The notes: generated by a model not told the origin, from the letters alone. A DNA stretch of 64,000 nucleotides from Symbiodinium natans (GCA_905221605.1 CAJNDS010002544.1:203958-267957), one strand, 5' to 3'; positions 43,152-54,936 are shown, counted from the stretch's first letter. Program-made: numbers and translations.

Positions 43152-43830
43152 TCAAGCAACACACATCCTTACAATGTTTTCTGACTCTGGCTTCTGTCCG
43201 TCACTCCTTCGCACCCCACGTACATGTCTACTGCCTCCTCCGCAGCATTGACTTCCAAGTCTTGCAAGAAAAGAAACCTCTGCATCTGAGGAGCAAAGTT
43301 GCTGCGGATCCACGATCCAGTGCTCACGCCGTCCCAGGTCCACCAGCTCTCGAAAGCTCTTGCCCTGACCTGACCCCAGATTGGAATGCAAGAATGCACA
43401 GTCTGCATAGTCACCCGTAACCCGTAGCCACATGACCGGTTGGCACCCGAAACCATCCAAGGGACCGTCACACTCCTGCTCCAGTGGAGGTACATCAAAG
43501 ATGCTGCTGCTCTTGTTCTCCAGCCCTGAGCCAGGACTCATTCAGAGCTACAGCTCAGATGCTTTGGAAAACTGTCCTCCGAGCAGCATGCGCTGCGACC
43601 ATACACAGTGGAGCAATGACTCCGCCTGCCATCCGGATCTGGCTCCTTGCAGCTTTAGAGATGACGCTGGCATCGTCCGACCCACCAGACTGGACGTCAT
43701 CCTTGGCAGCACATGCATCTGCCAAAAACATACCATGTGCCAAACCTGGGTACGAATCATAAGCAGCCCAAGTGTCACTTTGAATGAGGCTGTCGTTGTC
43801 ATTGACACCCGGAAGCGGGGATAGTTGGTT
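43152..43830 (-). CDS. hypothetical protein exons, possibly the N-terminal part of the kinase gene
   Basis: The first block (about 43555-43825) contains NDNDSLIQSDTWAAYDSYPG, LADACAAKDDVQSGGSDDAS and RMAGGVIAPLCMVAAHAAR before a stop. The second (about 43230-43510) contains FDVPPLEQECDGPLDGFGCQ, MWLRVTGDYADCAFLHSNLG and ELVDLGRREHWIVDPQQLCS. Both are long and protein-like, with an intron implied between them near 43.52-43.55 kb. No domain is recognised. They lie about 0.6 kb 5' of the kinase glycine loop on the same strand. Confidence 0.5.
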
Positions 43831-44389
43831 TGGTGACCGCCCGTTCTGTCGGGCACGCGCCTGAAGGATGCATGAGCCGAGCCTTCAGCTGCCTTGCTTT
43901 CCAGCCTACAGCTACGACGACTAATTATGACTGTCCTGTGGTGCTCGAGCGTCATCCGCAGGCGGGTGCTCTACCACTTGTGGTACCTTGGGGAAAGCGC
44001 ACTGGGACCCGCACTCTGCACACTGATGCACACTGCGTTCCAGCAAAGCTTCCAGGCACCTCAAGTCCATGCCGCAAGCATGCCGTAAGCCCTGAGCACT
44101 ACGGGATCTCATCAAAGCCGAGCGAACACCAACCTTGGTTTCTCATCGCTGAACAACATATGGGAAAAACCTATTGTCTGCATCGCAAAGAGGCTACAGC
44201 ACTCACACTGGCTTTGCTACTCGGTAGCAACATAACGTGGGATGTCACTTGACGATCGGTTGCTGGAGCGCGTCCTCACGTGGCATGCTTGGCAAAAAAG
44301 CAGCTTGAGGCGACAAACTTCTCACGGATTGCGAAAGGTCGTTGTCGTATCTCCAGCATTATGCCGGCAAGGTGCGGGCAACAAGACCA

Positions 44390-45790
44390 TGAACTGCTCT
44401 GGCCTGGTAGAGGCGGGTGATTGAGCACTTGCAGTGTGGTGAGTCTTTGCCAGTCTCTTCCAGCCAAGCTGCCACCAACAAGGCGAAAAATCACGAATTC
44501 TGCTGGCACATCTCCACCTCCTGCCAGTGGCAATAGCATATTGTTGCAGGTTTCTACAATGTTCTGCACTCCAAGGTACACACGCTTGCGTACTTGTTAG
44601 GGCCTTCGCAAACGGTGGCTCGAGCTTGCTCCACCCTGAAGCCGGAAGCTGCATCCACCGATCGGAAGGCCTCAGGGCAAACTCATAAGGGACGCGTGAG
44701 ACAAGCTGGACGGGACAAGGCCTGAACTGTATCAACAGCAAAGCGCAAAATCAGACGCAAACAGAAGATGGGCCTGTCGGACGTCACGTGTCCCGATGTC
44801 GCTGCTCCCGAGACACGCTGCAAGCAGCTGACATACCTAAATGCTTCTGGCAACAGTGCAATGGAGCTAGGTCTGGGAACGGCACACCACACAAGCAAGT
44901 GCTCGCGAAGGGCGAGTTACCAACCCGTCCTACTGCAAGCAACATTGCAAGCAAAGAACAGGGTCCTCTCCTCGGCTCCTTCGGGTGCCCTGAGCATCTG
45001 CAAGGCATCTGGAGATGGACTTACGCTGGTCCTTAGTCCCATGATGCACCGAGAAGGATCATGAAAATCATGCTCACCTGCGAGTGCATGCAGATCGAGT
45101 GCATGCAGATAGAAAATGTTATTCACTTTCCAGCTCACGCGTCCAAGAATGCCCACGAGTCAAAGGCCTTGCATGTTGCAGCAAAAGGCATCCGTCATGG
45201 ACCTATTGTCTGCAAACATGGCCTCCGTCAAGATCTTCTCTACGAGCTCCTGCTGGCTTGCTTGCACCTTCGAGCACCTGCAGTATATTTTGCCAACGAT
45301 GTCACTCGAATGATTCAACGATCAAGGCTGCCTGGAGAAGCGGTCGCAGCTGACAAAGCACATCAAGCCAATGTAGGCGCTCACCAAGAGGATAAACACC
45401 TTAGCAACCCAGAAAAAAGCCAGCCTACGTGAGTGACGAGCAACACCTGCTGTGCTGGCCAGTTGGCTAGAATCCTTGCTACTCTACTGGTCAACTTCAG
45501 TTTTGCAGTGGTCTGAACGTGTGGATGAGCCGAAAGGGCTCGGAGCGGAACACAGCTTGGAAATCGAACTTTCGAAGAAAAAAGAATACTTGAGGCTATT
45601 CCAAGCCAGGTGGCTAGCGACCCAGTATAAGGGTGACCTCTGACACGAGAGCAGGATGCGTTCATTTGGCAGAGTCCCGTGTCGGTAAGAAGAACGACGA
45701 GTAATGCAACCAAGCATCCGCCCAGAAGAACAACTCCCGCCAACTGCGTAGCTGCGTCAATCAAGCAAGAGCATGTCAGCAGCAACAGGC
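44390..45790 (-). CDS. hypothetical multi-pass membrane protein, multi-exon
   Basis: After a GCAG acceptor near 45750 the frame reads TQLAGVVLLGGCLVALLVVL, a membrane helix. A second hydrophobic exon, LAFFWVAKVFILLVSAYIGL followed by MCFVSC, lies at about 45335-45420. Further blocks are SQQELVEKILTEAMFADNRS (about 45200-45260), APEGAEERTLFFACN (about 44940-44985), PSDRWMQLPASGWSKLEPPF (about 44610-44680) and GVQNIVETCNNMLLPLAGGG followed by VPAEFVIFRLVGG (about 44470-44575). They may be one gene or two. No family is recognised. Confidence 0.45.
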
Positions 45791-45999
45791 AGCCTCGGAT
45801 GAAAACAGAGACTCTCTGAGAGCTTCAGTATTTTCAGCACGAACAACAATGCACGACACCGCATACAACGTTGGGCTGACAAAAGAAGTTTGCAGCTACA
45901 CTTTGCTGTCACAAATGTCGCAACAGTCTCGCAAATCTTTTCCAAGAGGCGAGAGAATCGCCGCCCGGTCAAAGCCAGAAGCTTGAACCAAACAGAGTG

Positions 46000-47110
46000 C
46001 CTGTGTTTGTTGACCGCAAGAAAACTTCCGACCCAGCCAATGCCTCATGCAGCCAAGTCACCAAGTTAGGCTCAATGTTCGATGCGTGGCATCAGCTATG
46101 GTGAGCGGGAGGAACATAAACCTTGGCACCCGACGCCCGAAGCGTTGACTCACTGGCACCTACTTTCTCGACAAACAGCAACCACCATGCCGAACCATGG
46201 GGCACGTTCTGCTTCTTTCGTTGTGGCTTTCTCGGGGCATGGGGGAATGTCCAGCACTGCCTATGACATTGCGGTACAAGACCAGCGTGACGTGTGACGT
46301 CACAGTGCAAGGCTCGGCCTTCTGCCCAGGTTACCCTCATTCTTCTGCGCCATATCCTATTCTTTCGGGGGGCAAATGGGCGAGCTTTGTTTGGGGGGGG
46401 GGGGGGGAGTCTCCACCCAACGAAGACCCCCGACTATTGATCTTATGTCTTTATAAGTTTCCTGTTTACTTGCGATCCTTGGATGAAAGCGTTTGCCTTT
46501 CTCGTATGCAAAACAACAACGCAAACTATCTAGCCAGTTGATAAACATACAAGCCCGAACCCGGCTGATCCGGCATAAGCTGATGAAGGGAGACTCCTCT
46601 GCAGTAAGAATCATTCCAAGGGTGTGTCTGTGTGTGTCTGTGTGTGTGTTTGCAAGCATCTATCGGCCGCTAAGTCACATCCCATTCAGGACCAGGACCT
46701 CTGGAGCAGGGGCACAAACCCACAGAGGATTATGCAAGCTAATGTTTACATGCTTAAGACTTGCATTCGGATGCATCCAAATCGAAACCGGATTGGGGAT
46801 GAATGCATGAGCGTCGGCCTGGAATACGAAAAATCGCTCCAGGCAGTCCTTGGCTTGAGAGGCTTTGCTCTGCACGGTTGCCTTTGCAAGGATTCACATC
46901 TATTTGCCGCAGAGACCAACAACTCACTATAAACTACAAAGCAGTGTTTCGCAGGCACGCTTGCAGATGCCACTCTCTTGTGCCTCTTGTGCACTAGGCC
47001 CTTCCTTGCATGGCCACGTCTCGAAGCTAATCTTGGGATAGAGGCAGAAAGACGATATCGTTGCAATGAGGCACCTCAGAAAATCCACCCAAGCAGCCAG
47101 AGGCTCGAGG
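46000..47110. other. no gene recognised; contains a poly-G run of 15 at 46393-46407
   Basis: There is a short GT-rich microsatellite (TGTGTCTGTGTGTG, about 46622-46650). A minus frame at about 46700-46850 (ERFFVFQADAHAFIPNP) is weakly protein-like. Confidence 0.35.
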
Positions 47111-47114
47111 CGGC

Positions 47115-48060
47115 TCAATGCGAAGGGAGGAGCACAAACGGCACTCGACTCCGAGGCTTCGTGAGGCTTCGTGAACTTTTCGTGAGGCTTCGTGAGGCCG
47201 CTGAGGGCTTCGCTGTCACATCCCGAGGACCGGGCACTGTGCTAACAGCCACGGTGGCCGCAACAGCGTCGAGGTTGTCCTCGTCTAGCTGGAAGATGGC
47301 ACCTCTGCACCACATGCAACAGAGGCTTAACAGCTAAAAACACTCATGGCAGCAAGGAGTAGCTGAGAACTCTAAGAGCAGTCAAAACGAGCACTTCAGT
47401 GCGGACCAGAGAGCTTGCCAGTCCGATAGAGCATGTTCCACAGGATATCCGAAACCAAAGAGCGAACAACTCGCCGTGTTGGCGACTGACCTCACGTGAG
47501 CACTTCCAACCCCAGCTCACATTAGCTCACAAACGCCCCCTGCCATAGGACTTAAGGTGTCGTCGCACGAGTTCGGGCAAGTGTCTTGCTCTGAGTGGAG
47601 CCGCTCTGTTGCGCCATTTGCCCATCCTCGCAGTACGTGTACACTTTGATACAGCATTGTGGGCATTGATGGTCAGGGGCGTCCGTCAGCCATGTAATCA
47701 CAGCAGTCGTTCAGTGAAGGTGCGAACGCATTTTTGGTTTCAAGACATTACGGCCCACAGGAGACCCGGATTGCCGTAAGCAGCGACTCCACATGTCTGG
47801 CAAGCTTCGCGTGGTGAAGCTTCCAGTGCCGGCCTGATGCCTGCGCAGGTCATGAGTCCCAAAGGCAACAGAAAGCAGTACAGCCTCAGAACGAACTGGG
47901 GATGAACTGGCTGGGGGCAGAACTGGGTGAACTGTCTTGCAATGCAACTCCACCCCATTCTTGACTGCTGAGCTGCAACGTTGGAAGAATCTTGGGATCC
48001 GTCGGCGCTGGCGGACCATTTGAGGGCGCAATCCGCATTATGCCGCTTGAGGCGACTTGA
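47115..48060 (-). CDS. possible exons, unknown family
   Basis: Block one (about 47740-47900) has a hydrophobic start LYCFLLPLGLMTCAG followed by EACQTCGVAAYGNPGLLWAV. Block two (about 47190-47315) reads AIFQLDEDNLDAVAATVAVS and VPGPRDVTAKPSAASRS, then runs into CTTCGTGAGG-type repeats near 47.15 kb. The evidence is composition only. Confidence 0.25.
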
Positions 48061-48239
48061 CAAAACCGGCTGTACAAAGCAGGGACGACTGTTACGCGTA
48101 CACAGATGCCCCTAAGCGCCACGCGCATAGGCCGCGAAGCATATGAAGCTCAGTTTAATCTCGTTTTGATGCGAATAGTGCTTGAAGCATTTGAATCGGC
48201 TAAGCAAGTGCCCTCTGAGCCGGCCATGGCTCACAATGT

Positions 48240-48665
48240 GCAGCTATGTTGTTCAGCGTGTGCAGGGGTGACCAAAGGTGTGGCTACAGGTGTGATCACA
48301 GATGTCAAACCGCCCAGCTCAAAAAAACAGTGGCCTCGTCCCAGTCTTCATCTAACTCGTCTTCCTCCTCACCCTCCTCTTCCTCACATTCTTCACCCTC
48401 CTCCTCCTCTTCCAAAAAGGGCAAGAGGCTACAGACCTGTTCACTGTGTAGCTCTGCCTTAGAACAAGCTGAATGTGCATTGTGTCCTCTGAAACCGGAG
48501 CAACATCCTCCACCTTCTCCTCCACCTTCTCCTTCTGCTCTTCCGCTGGCCTTAGCACATCTTAGCGACCCGCCATTGCACGGAAATAAGGGGGCCATAT
48601 GCAGCCCATCAACGCAAAGCAAGGAAAGCAAGGCAAGAGCCTTGACATGCCTTGACAAGAGCAGC
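48240..48665. other. low-complexity segment, Ser-rich on plus / Glu-rich on minus
   Basis: TCT/CTC-rich sequence encodes a serine run on the plus strand followed by CSLCSSALEQAECALC. On the minus strand it encodes an acidic run (EEEEEGEECEEEEGEEEDEL). Because the acidic repeat protein lies immediately upstream on the minus strand, an acidic continuation is possible, but a stop separates them. The strand of expression, if any, is unresolved. Confidence 0.35.
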
Positions 48666-50860
48666 TAGACAAGGTCGGCTGGAATGCATAAACGATTCAT
48701 AAACGCGTCATTACACATCGAAACGTTCAAAGCCGCTGGGAAGCGCAGGAACACTTTGCATGAGGTAGCACGAAGCTGTATGAAGCCATGCTGCTCGGTC
48801 TCCGCCTCCTTGACCTCCCCGCTGTGAAAGGTTTCAGGAAGCTGCGCATTGTCCAGATGCGCGACACCTGTCTGAGGATTCGAGCGGTTGAGATGTCCTT
48901 CTTCACGCACATCTGCATCGGCTTGCGCATCCGTCATGGACCTCGCATCCGCGAGTGACTGAATATCGCCCAGCACCTGCCGCTCATGCACAGAGTCTTG
49001 CAACTCCTTCTCCGGAACAGACTCCAAGAGAGTCGTCCCTTCTCCAGGGGACAGTTGTGCAGTATCTCTGGGCTCTTCGACATCCGCCGATTGAGAACCG
49101 GCGGCAGCATCTCTTTCGGCAATGGCGCTCCGACCCAACGCCAGGTCGTCTGACAGAGCTTCTTCTTCTTCTGCCTGCACATTGCTGATTTCTGCAGAAC
49201 CCGCCGCAGGGAGATCGCCCTTCGATGGCTCAGCATGACCTGGCCCTTCTAGAGGTAACGGTTGCGCAGTGTCTGCATAACCGGCGGCAAGAAGATCGCC
49301 GGTCGATGGCTCAGCATGAGCATCGTGAGCTGTCCCTTCTGTAGGAGACAGTTGTGCAATATCTCTGGGCTCTTCGAGGTCGTCTGCCAGAGCTTCTTCT
49401 TCTGCCTGCACATTGCTGATTTTTGCAGAACCCGATGGCTCAGCATGACCTGGCCCTTCTAGAGGGGACAGTTGCGCAGTGTCTGCATAACCGGCGGCAA
49501 GAAGATCGCCGGTCGATGGCTCAGCATGAGCATCGTGAGCGGTCCCTTCTGCAGGAGACAGGTGTGCAGTATCTCTGGGCTCTTCGACATCCGCCGATTG
49601 AGAACCGGCGGCAGCATCTCTTTCGGCGTCGTCTGCCAAAGCTTCTTCTTCTGCTGCCTGCACATTGCTGGTTTCTGCAGAACCCTCCGCAGGGAGATCG
49701 CCCTTCGATGGCTCAGCATGACCTGGCCCTTCTAGAGGGGACAGTTGCGCAGTGTCTGCATAACCGGCGGCAAGAAGATCGCCGGTCGATGGCTCAGCAT
49801 GAGCATCGTGAGCGGTCCCTTCTGCAGGAGACAGGTGTGCAGTATCTCTGGGCTCTTCGACATCCGCCGATTGAGAACCGGCGGCAGCATCTCTTTCGGC
49901 GTCGTCTGCCAGAGCTTCTTCTTCTGCTGCCTGCACATTGCTGGTTTCTGCAGAACCCTCCGCAGGGAGATCGCCCTTCGATGGCTCAGCATGACCTGGC
50001 CCTTCTAGAGGGGACAGTGGCGCAGTGTCTGGCGCCACTTCTGCATATCCGGCGGCAGGGAAATCGCCTGTCGAAAGCTCAGCAGGAGCTGTCCCTTCTG
50101 CGGAAGACAAAAGTACAGTACCTCTCTGTTCTGCAACATCTTCCTTAGTGTCATCATCAGCACGGGATGAGTCCCTTGCCGAAGTCGTGCCAGCACTCTC
50201 ACCCCTTTGTTGGGCTATGTCCATTGCACTGCTGCTGGCAACATGATCTGGGCCAGTCTCATACAAAAGACCGGCACTTCCTTCATCCGTGTCCTCCCCC
50301 AAGTGGTGATGCGCGCTGGTCTGGGATTCTTCCGCCGTCTGGTCTCCCATATGCGTTGTGTTGTCCACGTTGGTATCATCTTCACGCGGTCCATCTCGGC
50401 GTAACTCACTCTGAGTCACAGCATCCTCTTCCGCACCGGTTTCCACGCGGCAGTCAAGTTCTGATTGCGCTGCTTCCGTCTGCAATCTGGAACCCTTTTC
50501 CTGAGAAGCTTCCCTCTCCTCATCGGCCTCCGAAACAGGGGTCTCGTTTTCTGCCACACCCTCCAGAACTCTTGCCGGTGGAGCTTGATCGCTTGTCACG
50601 CCCTCGTCCTCCATTTCATCGAGAGCATGCAAGAATTGGTTCACCCCGCTGGCACTTTGCTCGGCATCCTCGGCATCGGTATCAGGCACAGGAGGCTGTA
50701 CGTCGAGCACTTCGTCGGAAGCCTCGGTGTCAATGCCAGCGTCATCCTGCCAAGGCAGGGCTGACCCCCAGAGAATCAGCCCATCAACAATTCCACACCT
50801 GCATTTAGGCAGATACCGAACAACAGCATACAAACTCATCAACGCATACCAACGCTGCAA
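48665..50860 (-). CDS. highly acidic protein with 91-residue tandem repeats
   Basis: This is the longest open frame in the window (731 codons). The body is extremely rich in E, D, A, S and G. Residues about 270-610 form tandem repeats of 91 residues, with phrases such as DTAQLSPLEGPGHAEPSKGD, LPAEGSAETSNVQAAEEEAL and DVEEPRDTAHLSPAEGTAHD. Two copies are almost identical at the DNA level and two are shortened by in-frame deletions. The N-terminus before ALPWQ has a different, hydrophobic composition, and a GGCAG acceptor follows it, so the true exon may start near 50755 (DDAGIDTEASDEV). The C-terminus (RFPAALNVSMCNDAFMNRLC) is unlike the rest. Probably intrinsically disordered. No family is recognised. 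Opposite-strand open frames here are shadows of the biased codons. Confidence 0.7.
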   Translation of the reverse strand: MQRWYALMSLYAVVRYLPKCRCGIVDGLILWGSALPWQDDAGIDTEASDEVLDVQPPVPDTDAEDAEQSASGVNQFLHALDEMEDEGVTSDQAPPARVLEGVAENETPVSEADEEREASQEKGSRLQTEAAQSELDCRVETGAEEDAVTQSELRRDGPREDDTNVDNTTHMGDQTAEESQTSAHHHLGEDTDEGSAGLLYETGPDHVASSSAMDIAQQRGESAGTTSARDSSRADDDTKEDVAEQRGTVLLSSAEGTAPAELSTGDFPAAGYAEVAPDTAPLSPLEGPGHAEPSKGDLPAEGSAETSNVQAAEEEALADDAERDAAAGSQSADVEEPRDTAHLSPAEGTAHDAHAEPSTGDLLAAGYADTAQLSPLEGPGHAEPSKGDLPAEGSAETSNVQAAEEEALADDAERDAAAGSQSADVEEPRDTAHLSPAEGTAHDAHAEPSTGDLLAAGYADTAQLSPLEGPGHAEPSGSAKISNVQAEEEALADDLEEPRDIAQLSPTEGTAHDAHAEPSTGDLLAAGYADTAQPLPLEGPGHAEPSKGDLPAAGSAEISNVQAEEEEALSDDLALGRSAIAERDAAAGSQSADVEEPRDTAQLSPGEGTTLLESVPEKELQDSVHERQVLGDIQSLADARSMTDAQADADVREEGHLNRSNPQTGVAHLDNAQLPETFHSGEVKEAETEQHGFIQLRATSCKVFLRFPAALNVSMCNDAFMNRLCIPADLV
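49180..50030 (-). repeat. 273-bp tandem repeat (two near-identical copies plus shortened copies)
   Basis: The copies at about 49459-49719 and 49732-49992 are offset by exactly 273 bp. They give the same 86-residue translation even in a non-coding frame, so they are nearly identical in all codon positions. A copy near 49262-49446 lacks an internal segment but stays in frame, and a further diverged copy lies below 49250. Confidence 0.9.
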
Positions 50861-51479
50861 ACCATACGAACATACACATATTGGTCCATGCCCTCGAATG
50901 GGCGGCTGAGCAACCTCAGTTCATCTGATATGACCGTGCAAATCAACGAGACACCAAGCAGCCAAGCCAGGGAACCAGACAACCAAATCTTGGACGCAAG
51001 AAAGGAAGACGCTGGTACCCTCAGAACCATGTCCTTGTCCTGCATACTTTCATCCCGCTCGCCGATGAGCCTGGACACAGCACGCCTACGACACCGACAC
51101 AAGAGCACAGGTAGCCAGGAACAGAGCGCCCTCAAGGCCCTAAAGGCCCTAAAGGCCCCAAGGCCTTTCAATCTCCCACCCTCTCCTCCCAAACCTGGGC
51201 AAGCTCCACGCAGATGAAGAAATCAAAGTCAGGGCAGGTTCTCTGAGGCTGGAACTCATTGTTCTCATCTGGGAAGGTGGCCAGGAGGCGCTGAGCATGC
51301 AGACATGTCCAGACAACATGAACACTCCACATTAGATCCGCTTCTCTGCACCCATGAGGAAAGGAACCAGAGCAACAAACAGCTTCTGGGCCAAGGGCGA
51401 CCATGTCGAAGACGCCGCTCAAGTCTGCAGAAAAGCCATACCTAAGGCGACGATTCTTGCACGACACAGGAACAAACAA
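50839..51479 (-). CDS. hypothetical protein with a membrane segment
   Basis: The first block (about 51190-51460) contains HVVWTCLHAQRLLATFPDEN and RTCPDFDFFICVELAQVWEE, then a stop. The second (about 50850-51090) contains RDESMQDKDMVLRVPASSFL and a hydrophobic helix WLSGSLAWLLGVSLICTVI, followed by SDELRLLSRPFEGMDQYVYV and a stop. An intron between them is implied near 51.1-51.2 kb, where a 9-bp repeat also lies. No family is recognised. Confidence 0.45.
51132..51170. repeat. 9-bp tandem repeat (AAGGCCCTA), about four copies
   Basis: CAAGGCCCTAAAGGCCCTAA and diverged units follow. Read on the minus strand it extends a frame as an A-F-R repeat, probably within an intron. Confidence 0.85.
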
Positions 51480-51499
51480 AGGATCCTCTTGGGCCGAGG

Positions 51500-53430
51500 C
51501 TTGGGAATGACTCTGGTCTGCACCTCAGCTTCCCCCTTCATCTCGTGAGAAGTTGAGTCGGGGAAGCTGAGAAAATGACTGAAAGAACCAGCTTCCTCCT
51601 TTCCACGTAGAAGGTGGCTCCCCCATCTGGGAACCTTGCCTGCAAAAAACTGTCTCAAGAAAGCAGTGAGCTCTTACCCTGGAACTCACGTGCAACATAT
51701 TTGCGACGCTTCGCGCTTGCAGCACTTGCCATTCAAAGAGGTGGCTGCTGCGGCTCTAGGTTCATGAACTCGGAATTGAGGGCTCAAGCTTCGGGTGTTA
51801 GGCTTCACCGTGCGCGTAAGAATGTAGAAAAGGCGAGGTGTTCTGGGGGGCGCTTGTCAAGCAGACTCAGGAGCATCTTTTGACCTAAAAGTGCGGTTGT
51901 TGCCTTGGTGATATGTAGTGAGCCTTAAAGGCACATTGCAAAGCGACTCAGTCACGCTCGTCTTGACGTATCATGTAATCAGTTAAAGGTTAGCGTGTGC
52001 CTTTGCGACAGCTTTCATACCCTGCTGCTCAACCGCCAACTCAGCAGCTAGGGCTGAAGAAGTTTCGCGAACAAACATACCCTCGCGAAGTTAAGACCAG
52101 AATCCAGTTTACATAAGACAGCACAGAATTGCTAATTCCGACTTTCTCCGTGAAACGATAACACCATGACACGTGACACTGAGTGCTAAGTCTCGCTGGT
52201 TTATCGTTCTTTCCCAAGCTGCAGCCTTCCAGCAAAGCTTACCGGTAGTTTGCTGATGATGTGGAAGGGTTAACAGCCAACAGCCAAGCATGCACGTTCA
52301 CCAGAGCAGCAGACATCAACACGTCCTGCCTGAAGCTCCCGGAATCGTCCCTGGAAGTCGTCAGACCGGAACCTGCTGAAACTCCCTCGAGGACTCTTCT
52401 CTAACGGTTGGAGACCGGGCTTAGACGCCTACGTGGAGCACACATCGCACGAATTTGCGAGGCGAACCCAATGTAACTCGTGACATTCAAGCTGTGAAAC
52501 GCAGAGCAGCGTGCTCACGTTTACGTTTGTTCCCAAGTCTTGTATGAAGTTATTTGTGTTATTTGTGGACTTCCTGGCAAGCATTGGTAGGTCAAGGCCG
52601 ATGCCCTTCGAGCAACTCGGTCTGGAGGTCGACCGCTTGCTGCCTCCAAGCTGGCACTCCAGTGCTGTTGCTCTGAGCAAACTTCAGCAAGAAGTGCAAG
52701 GCCGACTCTACTCTGCCTTGTGAGGTTGACTTTCGTCGCGCCATTCACCTTCAGGTTCGGGTGAGGACTTCGAATGTCATTGCGCGCAACGTGCAAAAGG
52801 GAGGCTGCGACGACTGCCTGATTAGATGGAAGGTCAGCACCTGGTTCTCCAAAGACCCCACATGCCCTGAAACTGCTTGCGACGGACCGACCAGGGGCGC
52901 AGCCGAGAAATAGCAAGCGCCGGCGTTTGCCTAGCTTCTCAGTGTCCTCAGCTAGGGTTCAAGAATGCAATGGTGCAGCGTGAACTGCGCAGATCAACAA
53001 CCAAGGCTTTTGACATCGTCATGCCATTGAAAAACATTCCCCATTTTTTAACTGTTGTGTAGAGCCAAATTAACCAGATAACTATGCCATTGCAACACAT
53101 TGGCAATCAAATCAAGCATGGGATGGTACATTCATCCCGTCTTATATATCGCATACACGTCTTGGCTGTGGCTGCAGTGCTTCGAGCTTGCAGAGTTTTC
53201 TGCTCATTGACAAAAACCATGAAGTACCACTCCTGAGTCGTAGAGGAAACTAGTTTTGTGCATGAGTTTCGTTCAGACAACATGCAGACTTCAGGGCAAA
53301 CTCGAAGGGGACTGTCAACGTCCTGCTCCTTTCAAAGCACACGTAGCCTCCAGGTCCTGCAAACGGCGCTGCTATCTTCTTGCTATTTTTGTCGGCTGCC
53401 AAACTCCCATGTTTCGTTTATGTAGGTGGA
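51500..53430. other. no gene assigned; one possible plus-strand exon pair
   Basis: The plus frame at 52511-52723 (FEQLGLEVDRLLPPSWHSSA and ALSKLQQEVQGRLYSAL, then a stop) and a following plus block after a CAG at about 52750 (NVIARNVQKGGCDDCLIRWK) look protein-like, as does part of the minus strand. If real they would be exceptions to the minus-strand direction. Not enough to call. Confidence 0.3.
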
Positions 53431-53435
53431 TGTAG

Positions 53436-53717
53436 CTAACCTTTGGCACTGTTTCGCTTCCTTTGACGTATTGCCAACCTCCAACACTTTTGCTGGTCTA
53501 GGTGTAATGTTCGGTAAGAACGCATTTGATAGCCTTCATTCTTGCATATTACCTCCTCGGCGTCCTTCAAATTCTTGAGAGAATGTCCTCCGTAAGCGTC
53601 AACTTCCAAAGCAACAGTGACACGCCTTGAGCTTCGTTTTTGGATGAGCCCTGCTGATGCAGAAGTTGCTTCAAAAGCAATATCTGCAGTCCTACGATGG
53701 GCAAAAAACTGCGTCAC
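53436..53717 (-). CDS. hypothetical exon
   Basis: The frame reads IAFEATSASAGLIQKRSSRR, VTVALEVDAYGGHSLKNLKD and AEEVICKNEGYQMRSYRTLH and ends after basic residues. It is protein-like; no family is recognised. A plus-strand frame of 99 codons starts 31 bp away (53749-54048) and contains CVVCGHSAAIIV; only composition supports it. Confidence 0.35.
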   Translation of the reverse strand: MTQFFAHRRTADIAFEATSASAGLIQKRSSRRVTVALEVDAYGGHSLKNLKDAEEVICKNEGYQMRSYRTLHLDQQKCWRLAIRQRKRNSAKG

Positions 53718-54552
53718 GGCCTAGCGGGACGGTACTGAAAGCAAATCCGTGCCAATAACAATGAAAACACATCATCGGGAATGCAATGGTGCGCTCGTGA
53801 TAAGCAAGTATTGCTGGAAACGTATTGAACTCAACTTCTCTTTTGACAGCGTTCTTCATGAAACATGCTGTGTAGTTGATGCAAGGGCCCGAATACCCAA
53901 ATGCCAGTTCACGTTCGTTGCTGATCTGGACTACTTGTACTCAGTGAATGGGGCACTTGCAGTACTGAGCGACAAGAAGCCCACGTTCAAAAAGCAATGT
54001 GTTGTGTGCGGGCACTCTGCGGCCATAATTGTGTATACATCAAGCTGAGGTGATGTTGTGCGATTCGCTGGCGTTCGGACGTCACACCCAGGCGCGGACC
54101 CTGAAGGAAGTGAAGGCACCCCCTCGCCGAGATTCAACCTCACGAGACGAGCAACGCACCTACCCATGAAGTCGCCACATTGGCCACTGATGAAACTGGC
54201 ATGGCGAGTCACTTGGTCCACACCCTCTTCTTTAAGAGTCCCCATTGCCCTTCCCCCTCCCCTTCCTCACTCTCAGCCGGCTTGTTGCACCTCTCCTAAG
54301 ATTCGAACCAGTCTGCCAGTTCGTCTGACCTCCTCACTTCCAACCTTGGCTTGAACTCACTGGAGAACATATGAACATTTGAGAACCGTGGCAGGCATCT
54401 CTTCATCTCTTGCAGGTCTGAACGAGAGGGCGAGAAAGGACGCACGTTGCCTCGCACCTCTTTCTTGTCCAGATGGTATGATAACCAACATGCCCGTCAA
54501 CGACGGATCCTAGGTTCCCTAATGTGCCTGACCCCTTCGGGATCAAACCACT

Positions 54553-54936
54553 CTAGTTGCTATTCTGCCTAAGTTTGGAAGCCTTGCCATCAAGGTGAAA
54601 CGATTCTCGGCAGGACTCCAAGTCGACGCTCGACCCACACCTGCACTTGTCTCCATCTTCACACAGAGACATCCTCCCACCACGCAGGTCAACAATTCCG
54701 GATGCCAATGCTGTTGGAAACGTGCACTCATCTCCCACACACCATCTAGGCCGCGAACTGCGTGCATGTACTGCCAAGCAAACCATGTTCACATGAACGT
54801 CTCCAACGCAACACCTTGGGTGCTTTCGGCTAAGGTCGCCAGTGCAGCTTCTGCTAGACCACAGCAGCTGCACCGAATTTAGAGCTTCTTGCTCTGCAAA
54901 ATGTTCTGCGATGTGAAGGACATCTCTGGCAATCAT
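54553..54936 (-). CDS. hypothetical cysteine-containing exon(s)
   Basis: The upstream part reads ARDVLHIAEHFAEQEALNSV. The downstream part reads FPTALASGIVDLRGGRMSLC and CEDGDKCRCGSSVDLESCRE and stops after KLRQNSN. A splice between the parts is likely. No family is recognised. Confidence 0.35.
   Translation of the reverse strand: MIARDVLHIAEHFAEQEALNSVQLLWSSRSCTGDLSRKHPRCCVGDVHVNMVCLAVHARSSRPRWCVGDECTFPTALASGIVDLRGGRMSLCEDGDKCRCGSSVDLESCRESFHLDGKASKLRQNSN

Noticed and set aside
49423-50148. 241-codon plus-strand open frame across the acidic repeat gene
   Set aside because: It mirrors the biased codons of the minus-strand repeat protein and repeats with the same 273-bp period; its composition is not protein-like on its own.
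54290-54360. possible tRNA on the minus strand from a GGTTCGAATC T-loop-like sequence
   Set aside because: The five bases on each side do not pair as a T-stem and no matching acceptor or anticodon arm could be built.
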